Shown here in pieces: positions 55,042 through 64,000 of a stretch of DNA of 64,000 nucleotides (the first letter of the stretch is position 1; each line of letters starts with the position of its first letter). Both the position numbers and the translations under genes were made by a program. This DNA comes from Temnopleurus reevesii. Taxonomy: Eukaryota > Echinodermata > Echinoidea > Temnopleuroida > Temnopleuridae. The stretch spans positions 42,714 to 106,713 of the forward strand of contig BQKZ01000627.1 of the NCBI GenBank assembly GCA_036244855.1, given 5' to 3'. The notes beneath the pieces were generated by a model. That model did not search any database. It saw only the letters and a program-made list of their open reading frames with translations, and was not told the DNA's origin.

Positions 55042-57545
55042 TGGGGCTGTGCAATTTTTCATTTTATGTTGTTAATCCATCAATCTAAACGTAATAACAT
55101 AGGACAGACAGCTTGATTTGATAATTTTTAAATAACAAAATCTTTACGTGTGATAACATCTTTAAGTCGGCACGGTCACAATGATTGGTGTTTTGATGAA
55201 CCCGATCGTCACAGACCGATGGAGTTGTCTTGATGAGGCGAGGGGGAGAAAGCATGAAATGAAGACGACATTTGTGCTTAATGAACGGTAACATTGTGAC
55301 AAGTCAATATGATGGCAAGATACAAGTCAAGAAGAAGGTATTCTATAAGTTTTGAACTTCTCCTTATATTCCTTTATCAGCTCCTACTTATAATACATGG
55401 ACTTGTAGACATTTTGTGTTAATGGTTTTTATTGTTATTGTTTTTCTATTACTGGTGTAATAACAAAGGTAAAAATCTTAAAATGACAAATACAGGCCAA
55501 TATTATATTCAATATTTTACAACAAACTGCAACTATTGCAACAAAATAGAATGATACTTTAACAAAAACAGAGAAGAAATAAGTCAAACGATGCAATGAT
55601 TAACGTTTTGATTCGTATTTGTAGCACTTTCTGACTAGTTTTGAAGTCTTTAAATGGCAAGTACCAAGATGTAAAGCAAATTGTGCATCGATTTGTAGCT
55701 GATCTTATTATCTTATCGAAATATGTTTTAGTAAAATGATTAGAAACAAAGTGTCTTAAAATGAATTATCTTTGTAATTTTCAGTTAGAAATTTTACGGT
55801 ATAGCAATAGTGCTGATAGCTTCTTCTTCATGTATTCATACCGTACATAAAATTGTTCATTAAATCAATACAAAATTCTTCAGAAATCCTAAAAACTTCT
55901 AACATTTCAAAATGATCATGTAAAAGCAGGAATGTGTAACCAGTTAACCAACAAATATTCATTAGGAGTGGGACTATACAAATTCGTATTTCTAATAAGC
56001 TATCCACCCATCCACATCATGTATTTTCATGCGGAGCGTTTAAATCTTGTTAGTAGACCGCGGGCGTGATACGAAGGCTTTTAAGTAACACAAGTTCACG
56101 GTCATATACATTGCCTGCCTCAAGATGTATATGAAATTCTGAATAAAACACTCCACGCAGCACAGCTGATTGCAGATATTTTTGTAAATCATACACTAGA
56201 TATATAATGTTTTATATTAATTTGTAATCATTAGCAGTTAATTCAACATGGACCACATTTGCATGATTCAAATAAAATCTTGCGTACCGGTATCTGAGTT
56301 CTCTTCAAGTATTATTATTTATGTATTTGAACGAAAATTATAGACCTATACAAGATGAAATGTTTCATGTACTATTTTTTATGTACAGTACATTAAGAAT
56401 GCATTTAAATGCGTGTTGATTTTTTATCAATATTTACTCAAATAAAGTTATCCAAAACACAAGAATGAAGAATGGTTGAGATCTAAAAGCAAAATTTTGT
56501 GTGTACAGGGCATAGAGATTTAGACCAGCAGACAAAGAAAATTAGGTCTTACATCTTATGTGCACAAATATGAATGCAGAGAAAAGGTGAAATTTGAGGA
56601 ACAACAAAAACAATATTTGATACTGTCATTAATAATTTTTAAGTACTATATATATATCTATATATATATACATATATATATCTTCATTTAAACAACATTT
56701 ATGAAATAAATTGGAATCAAGATAATAATTGGAATTGGAATAAAGATAGTGAATTTGATCCTACAACTTAAGCCAGGTAAATAAATACACGTATTGTGAT
56801 CTTCACGGGATCTGACATAGCCTTGGATTCAGACCTTAGGGCACATATCCCAAGAGAGATTGAATATTTCATGAACGCGTCTCCTAATACGGTCACCGAG
56901 AACTGACATTAAAATGACTGCTTTTGGCGCTGCCATTATCAACACACCATTACGACTAACACACTTCAGTAAGCGAAATTTAAAGCGCCATGAAGAAAAG
57001 AATTAAACCGGAATTTGTATCGCTTCTTTTAAAAGAAACCAACTTCCAAATAAATGTTTCGTTTCCTATTTCACGAGATTCAGTAAGTCTAGTTTTTTTC
57101 AGATATTTGATGGATTATTTTACTGTTCAATCGTTTGTTTGTTTGTCTGTTGTTTGATTGATAGTTTAATAGTTTGTTCGTTGCTTTTAGATCATCGATG
57201 TGTGCCTCTAAAATGGTTTCACATTTTCCAAGCTATCTAACAGTGGGTCAAGAAACTCGATTTCGTGTGTCAGGTCAGTGGTCATTATTTTGTTCTTCCA
57301 AATATTCCATTATTCATCCACTGGTCCAGTAGATGTTTGGTAAATAACATAACACTTCATGATGATAACACTCCATTTTGATTTTGAAACAAAAAGTCAA
57401 AGGCAAACATCCGAGATGCATCAACGTCCAAATATAGTTGTATGACAGCATGACACTGCAAATAAAAAGAAAAACATATTGATCACGCCCTCTCTGGCAC
57501 ATCTCAACCAGAATGTAAATAGAACGACAAGAGGTCAATACAATC
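55042..57545. other. Intergenic, no gene recognised
   Basis: Very AT-rich, with a (TA)n tract at 56,647-56,682. No exon supported. Confidence 0.55.
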
Positions 57546-58440
57546 CAGACCAGTTATGTCAAAATATGATGGATATCACACACGGTGCACGACTTGAAGT
57601 GGTGGAGGGGTCGAGGACTTCAGAGTGTCAAGATTCAAGATTCTTTATTCATTTTACAGTTCATTTATGACAACAAAAATATAAATCAGTAAATCGACAC
57701 CAAACATATTTCATTAACTTAAAAATACAAATAGATAATTCAAAGAAAACAAACATGAAGAAAATAAAGAGAGAGGGAGAGTGTCCAGACGACTTTTATT
57801 TTAAAGAAATATTATGACTGTTGCATACGATGTGTGCCTTAAATAGGGTGNAAAATATACATGTAATATATTTTGCACGATGCATACAAATTGAAGTAGT
57901 TTTGGAGTTGAGGAAATGGAGGGGGAGGGGGGGGGGTCAATCAGCATAACTTATATAAAAATGATTATGATGAATACATTGCACATGGTATACGGATTGA
58001 AATGGAGATGGGGTCGAGGAAAATGAAGGGGTTCCGCCCATATTTATATCAACATATGACGGATATTTCACACGGTATATGAATTAAAGTAGGGGGTAAA
58101 ATAGGAGAGAGGGGAGGTAAAGGTTCAAGGACGGTCCAGATCAGGGACCTGTAACATAAAAGAGATACGATAGATTGAAAATTAATCTTATCTCTATAGT
58201 ACATATTTTGCCATAGACTTTACAAATAATATTCATCGTAAGTTGGATTGCATATTTTATATTACAGGCACCAGTTATAGCAAAATATGATGAATATTGC
58301 ACTCGATGAACACAAATTGAAGTGGAGGGTTGGGTCGAGGGCATGGGGGCGGGGCCAGGGTCAATCCAGATCACTTATGTCAAAATATTGTAAATATTGC
58401 ATACACAGTATGATTTTGATTGGAGGCGGGGCCCGAGGAC
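57546..58440. repeat. Degenerate ~95-bp G-rich tandem repeat with insertions
   Basis: Units begin near CAGTTATGTCAAAATATGAT, continue GGATATTGCACACGGTATAC and AATTGAAGTGGAGG, and end in GGGTCGAGGA and a G-rich part. I see units starting near 57,550, 57,945, 58,045, 58,272 and 58,370, plus a partial one at 57,870-57,945. The array is interrupted by a ~240-bp unrelated stretch from about 57,628 (starting AAGATTCAAGATTCTTTATT), an N at 57,851 and an FB-C element. Confidence 0.75.
58144..58270. mobile_element. FB-C fold-back element, copy 3 (inside the 95-bp repeat)
   Basis: Ends GGGACCTGTAACATAAAAG and TTTTATATTACAGGCACC, inner parts GATAGATTGAAAATTAATC and ATAGACTTTACAAATAATA. Array units continue directly on both sides, so it inserted into the array. 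Confidence 0.8.
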
Positions 58441-60871
58441 AGAGAAGAGAGGTTATATCAAATTGCTTATTTCAAATGATATCACGCTATAATTTTCATT
58501 CTCGACCACAAAATATTTGCGTAGTAGAACTTCAATGTATTCAGGCAAGTATATATTTTTTTTAAACAGGTGTGTTATATCAAGTATATACACTGCACAA
58601 TTAATGCTTTATATTACACGTCATTTTGATTGTCCGAGGATGACAAAGTGATGTATTTTAGATGGATATAAATCTATAAACTTCTTACAACAGTATAGTT
58701 TTAACAAAACGACTCCATTAATATCAATCCGAAAACAAACAAACCTATCCCCTAAAAACACGGAGAAAAATATGTATGAGTCTCAGTTGCTTCAGCCACA
58801 CGGGCAACACAAAGTCAGATACCCAAGACCAGAGACTAATAGTTGAATAGTATTCATTTTTTTTAAAACAATTTCAATCATTAATTCTAATTTTGAAAGC
58901 AATGCTAAGGAATAGAGCAAAGTATGGGTTAAAAGATCCCACTATGTTCATATCTAAAGCTGATTAGACAGTCGCAAAGCAGGCGAATTCGTCCCCAAAC
59001 TACGACATAAATTAAACCTCCAGAATACTATATCATCACCAGATTTATACTTGTGTATACACTTTCAACAACTCGCCAACAAACACTAGCATTAGTCTGC
59101 AAAATCAAACGTTTTGGCCGATATAACACAATACATTGAAAGTACAGAGCGCCTTAAATATAACTATGCGATAAAACATTTATTTTTGCTGTGTCGCATA
59201 ATAGAAAAAAATTCGTTTGGTGTATTGTTGTAAAAATTATTTCAAAATATTATCATAAAACATTATGTTAATCAATTAATGGTGGTGTATACCTACAGAC
59301 TATTCAACACCATCACACCACTTCAGAAGGGAAGCAGACCGGGGCAAATGAATTTGATATTACACTGGCCGTACGGTTGACCGATGATATGTAAATCAGC
59401 GCCTTAGTTGATGTATCTGGCAGTGAATTCATGACGACTGTGAGTGGTTTTCCTGATGCTATCACCCAGTGCTCGTCCAATCAAATACCATACACAATCT
59501 AATGATTAAACTCGCAAGATAAGCACTATTTGATCGTTTTCAATCTCAGAATGAAATCACAAAGTGATGAGATTTTTGTGGCCACACGAACATGTTTTTC
59601 TGTGAAGGATTTCAAGTTCAAGGATACAGGCGGCCAACTCCTTTGCTTGTATATGAACAACGCAAATCTCGGCACGGTGTTGAATTAGAAAGAACAATAG
59701 ATAGTAATCTCACCGTCATACCAAATATCACGAAGTCATTTGGACCACAGATCAGTCTAATTATTGGTTTCAATGATCCTAAACATTTTAATGACTATAT
59801 GCTGCAGTATGCATGACGAAATAATGCCGAAATATTTTGCAACATTAAAAACATACGTGACAATATATTGAACTTTTAAGATTGAAAAGAAAAAAGGATT
59901 TGTAATTTCCGGAGTAATATTTCATATCTTTGTTGTGTGTTTAATGTTGTTTTGGTGCCGAGTGTTTGAGTGGAGAGGAACTAATCAAGTCAAACAGTGT
60001 CTCAGAGCATTTAATTTAAAACATAAAATCCCAAAATTTGATTATTTTTTATATTTATACGTCTTCACTGATTTCAAAATATAATTTCCTCATGATATTC
60101 CAAATTCTTACACATGATCGAATTTCTCCGCCGAAAAAAAAATCACCGAGCAATAATTAATGAGCCATGCATGCGCATAATGAATATTGTCAGTTTTATA
60201 AGAGAAAGCGACAAGAATAATTCAATTGAAAGGCAGTAACTCTAAAGTTGTGTTCGAGCACAAAGATAATATATTCATTTGCATGATTCCAGTCAATTTT
60301 TGCGGTCAGTGCTTTGATCTGATAAAACAAAACCAGCTGCCATGAGAAGGTCTTCACAAGGACTTCACAAAATCACAGGATTTTATTTCCTTCCATCATA
60401 TCATACATGCATATCAAAACTTCCTTATTTATTATTTTGCTTAGAGTTTACATACATCTAACATGGAAAGTGTCTCTTTTCTAACGAGCAAATGCAGTCA
60501 AAACGTATGTAAACAGAATCGGAGACTGTCAAAGTTATCCACTGTTTGCTTGCTTTCATCACCTGACAAAGGAAACGGAAATATGGATACAACATGACAC
60601 CAATTATTGTAAAAGTGTCAGAAATATGTTAATGTATTTTGATGATACCCTGTCGCAAAATCACTAGATACGTATCTGATGTTATCAAAAAGGAAAATCC
60701 ACTCATCAACACAAATTCTTAACCATGTTGAGGATGGAAAAAATTTATAATTTAGTTTATAAAAAGAAAACAATAAAACAAACATTTATCACACTTTATT
60801 GCAGTATTTCTTTTATCATTCATAAGATGTTTTTGGTCTATTTGTTTTCTGATGAGAAATATATATAATTT
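58441..60871. other. Intergenic, no gene recognised
   Basis: A 74-codon plus-strand frame at 59,592-59,816 shows no known domain. The 59,280-59,510 part is less AT-rich but carries no recognised feature. Confidence 0.5.
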
Positions 60872-60940
60872 TCAATCAGAACAAAATGTTGGCTGTGTAT
60901 ATCGATGACGTTCAAATGAATAAATTCCAAATTCCAAACT
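60872..60940 (+). mobile_element. Dispersed repeat end, copy 2
   Basis: CAGAACAAAATGTTGGCTGT ... GACGTTCAAATGAATAAATT then CCAAATTCC, the same as the minus strand of 41,566-41,640. A weaker relative (GAATGAATAAATTTTCAAAT) is at about 62,870. Confidence 0.65.
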
Positions 60941-62303
60941 ATCATAAAATACCCTAACGCCTGGCGTCAATAGGATCTTCCTTTAACATTCAGTTTGAAC
61001 TACACGTATTTAATGAAATCTTCAAATTTTCAGTTTGGTAGATATTTTTCTAAATAAAAAAAAACTTTTCAAAAGTGTACACGTCTAGAGCGATATAATT
61101 TTGTATGGCAATGAAGTTTAATCTATACAATAAAATCTCACGCGAGCGACCTCCATATCAATATTATCATGATATAAACATTCATATTTGATAGGAGTGT
61201 ACCCATGGAGAATGGTTTGATGGATCATCCTGATCCAATACACAAATTATTTCTCTTTTACAGGTAAACATAAAAAGAAAAGAGAACACCTTGATAGTAT
61301 CCTAAATTAATCTAGGGGCATTCGAAGAAGAAGGCTAAATATAGCAGAATTCTTGACGTCATGGATAACAATTGTAATGAGTTTGAGATAGGACTGGGGG
61401 TTTAGGATCATTACAGTGAATAAGGGATGTGCATCCAGGGTGTCATTGGAGGATGTCCTATAGTAAACTCCAGGTAGGAGGTGGTAGGAGGAGGCAGGTA
61501 GGAGGAGGAGGTCGAGACGAATGAAGGAATACCCATCTTAATGATCTTGAAAATGATTATGGTTATGAAATATAATTATGAAAATGGTGAATATAAAGGG
61601 TTGGGTGCAGCCTCGCCTAAATCAATGTGTCTCTCATTGGTCGAAATAACTGACAGGGATAAAGAGAGCAAATACAGAGGTAACTCTCTACCCCATCTCA
61701 ACAAATTCCGCATCCACCTTCACCTGGTGTAAATTGATGCGGGATGATGGTGATCTCCTGATGATGAGCACCACTGATGAAGGCCGACCAAGGAACGCGA
61801 CTGAATCGAGAGGAAAATGCTTGATTTGCCGACAAATCACTTAAGTGGTCTTCTCATTGAGGGGGTGAATTTAGATAGATTGGGTTTCGATGAATCCCGT
61901 TATCATCTCATTATGAGAAAAGGGTTAACTATTTGGAGAATTTATCGACTTAAGTTTAAACCAACCAACTTATGATAATGTGTGAATACATTCCTTCTCT
62001 ATATTTTCACGACTCCAGCATGATGCATCCTGAATGCTTGCTTTTTCGTTTCAGCTTTAAGCATTAAAAACTGTGAAAAAAATTGGCATTAAACAGCATA
62101 TCTGAAATGAAAAAAAAATATGAGAACAAATAAAAATATATCAACCTGCCGTGCAAACAGAAAGTACGTAACTTTTTAATGTATGTCAATTCCTGGCTTT
62201 AATACTAACTTGCTTTTATTAGTATTACTCCTGAACACGATTTTCTTGTGCCGATTATAATACAGAATTAAAATCTATTTCAAATGGAGCTGTGTGCTGC
62301 ATA
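60941..62303. other. Intergenic, no gene recognised
   Basis: Contains a short AGGAGG-rich tract (61,470-61,513). Nothing else supported. Confidence 0.5.
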
Positions 62304-62531
62304 AGGCCGACTCAAACCTTTGCATTTTAGCATGCGTCGGCCCAGCACTTTTGAAAATAAAAAAACCGCTGATCAGACGGTGGTATGACGTTCGGGTTGC
62401 GCTCAAGGAGCGTACTCCAAACGTCAGTCACACGTATGACCTGCGTCTTTATGAGTCCACGGAACGATTATAATGTTTAAAAAATCGCTGGGCCGATGGA
62501 TGCTAAAAACGGAAAGGTGTGAGTCGACCCT
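62304..62531. mobile_element. FB-A fold-back element, copy 5
   Basis: About 228 bp with ends AAGGCCGACTCAAACCTTTG and GGAAAGGTGTGAGTCGACCC. The interior contains GTCGGCCCAGC and GCTGGGCCGA, and the GCTCAAGGAGCGTAC segment shared with other copies. Both termini are present. Confidence 0.88.
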
Positions 62532-64000
62532 AAGGGAGCTAAAACTCAGCAGCAGATCGTGTGTTTTACACCTTTATAACGTATTCACCTGTGGAGTGCA
62601 CTTTCACTGACGCACTCTCAACTATAAAGAACGTCAATGATACTTGCACACTTTCGCCACCCATTTGTGTGTGTGGTAGCAAGCTATTGTACTTATACAA
62701 TAGCTTACCACAACCAGAAAAAATTCTAACGCTGCTTTGTTTAGTCTACAACAAATGGCAGTGTATATTGTGAAAGTTTTTCACTGTATGTACTGTATAT
62801 TTTCATGATCACATTAAAAAAGTATTAGTGATATGCTACAGAATGTTCACTGTATATGTCGAATATATGTGAATGAATAAATTTTCAAATTTCCAATTGA
62901 ACAATTATTTAAGTTAAATAACAGTATCGCACGGTGTCGTAATTCTAGTCAAAATTTATCATCATACTTTTTCTTACAATTATATAGATAACGATAGGAA
63001 ATGGATCTTCTCTCTGGTTTATTTCATCCCACATCATTCGCATGCATAGAGCCCTTTCCATCAAGCACTTCGAACTATCCGTGACCAGAATGAATCTTAT
63101 TGAAAAGGAATGAAGCAAAGGGAACGCGATCCATCGATTTCCGCTATGAAACCGGAACGTGTTCGTTACGTGAGCTTTCCAATCGCGAGCAGATCTTAAA
63201 TGGAACACAACATAAAGCCCTGTAATCATGGTGTTGTGTATAACCATAGACATACCACTCCGATGGTATAACCAATGACTTTCGACAATGGACAGTTATC
63301 TGTTACGTAATGAGATCGCTAGCGTGTGACTTCCATTGTCATCTGAATAACATTATCTTAATATTTTTCTACGTTGATGTCATGATGGTCACCGCGGATC
63401 AGGATGTATAGGGAGAAACAAGAGGTCTGTTTTCACATATTGAAATTGAACAAATCGTGTGCGCAGAAGGCAATAAATCAATTAAATCCTGAAAAACCAA
63501 TGTGCAGTTCTTATTTACGACGGACTACTTTAGTTACATGTGTTTTATTTTGGAAAAGGTAGATATATATTAATAATAAGGCTGAATAGTGATTGAACGA
63601 CTATCACTTATGATTCAATTTTTGCAGAATTCCTCATACTTTTCCAGAGATGCAAGATATATAGCCTGTATTGGTCATAAGTCTCTTGACGTTATTAAGG
63701 TCATCATGTGTGTCCGGGATTTTCCGGATAAGATAAACGCATATTTTATATCATAAAATCGACTGCTTCGCAATTTTGCTGCTCCAAATCTGAAGGATGT
63801 TCATTGAAAGTAATAGTCTAAAACAGGACTTCAACAAAAACCAAGACAGGGCAAAATGTTCCCTTGTCAATGAAAAAAAATGCACATAAGTGCTTTAAAT
63901 GTTAATCATCTGAATGCTCTCATCAAAATGCAAGCATAATCAGGCGCCGGTGACTACCATGACATCCAAGGAACAATGGCATTAATCGTCCATCTGAAAA
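62532..64000. other. Intergenic, no gene recognised
   Basis: A 102-codon minus-strand frame at 63,253-62,945 is the largest open stretch; it has no recognised domain. No repeat or RNA gene supported. Confidence 0.5.

Overview
The window is AT-rich metazoan nuclear DNA. Evidence: exons separated by introns with consensus GT/AG sites, a tRNA-derived SINE, a non-LTR retrotransposon remnant, many short fold-back (MITE-like) elements, and long trinucleotide microsatellites. The repeat style (SINE tails of the 'tttatatagcgc ... (ATT)n' type and abundant small fold-back elements) suggests a marine invertebrate, most likely an echinoderm or another invertebrate deuterostome. That assignment is inference. 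Almost all of the sequence is non-coding.

The one clear gene is on the minus strand, from about 35.88 kb down to 21.02 kb. It encodes an alpha-type nicotinic acetylcholine receptor (nAChR) subunit. I could follow a complete coding path: signal peptide exon (35,738-35,783 coding), exon 2 (30,597-30,736), a 45-bp exon 3 (29,761-29,805), one 110-bp exon 4, a 994-bp exon 5 (23,675-24,668) and exon 6 (21,019-21,228). All phases join, giving a 514-residue protein. It has the Cys-loop, the vicinal Cys pair of alpha subunits, four membrane segments and a cation-selective M2.

The main finding is that exon 4, which carries binding-site loop A, is present as a tandem array of five copies between 26,793 and 28,911. 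Four are intact, each exactly 110 bp with the same splice phases. One (27,973-28,081) is dead. Two intact copies keep the invariant Asp of the loop A WxPD motif and two carry Gly instead. Two copies carry an N-glycosylation sequon that the other two lack. This looks like a mutually exclusive exon cassette that would make at least four binding-site variants of one receptor subunit.

Left of this gene lie a same-strand candidate first coding exon with a signal peptide (12,202-12,366), possibly the start of a second secreted or receptor gene, and a 5'-truncated but uninterrupted reverse transcriptase ORF (13,380-14,543). The far left holds fold-back elements, a 254-bp tandem duplication split by an N, a tRNA-like sequence and (TAC)n tracts. 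The 15.8-17.1 kb stretch is (GA)n, (ATC)n and (TCC)n low-complexity sequence with an assembly gap.

The right part (36.6-64 kb) has no gene I can support. It contains a full tRNA-derived SINE (about 43.9-44.2 kb), a triplicated ~165-bp segment (41.2-41.9 kb), an unusual pair of ~270-bp repeats that recur inverted and in swapped order (45.3-45.8 versus 49.2-51.0 kb), a degenerate ~95-bp G-rich tandem repeat (57.5-58.4 kb) and further fold-back copies. Four fold-back families (called FB-A to FB-D here) recur 2-6 times each, several inside introns of the receptor gene.
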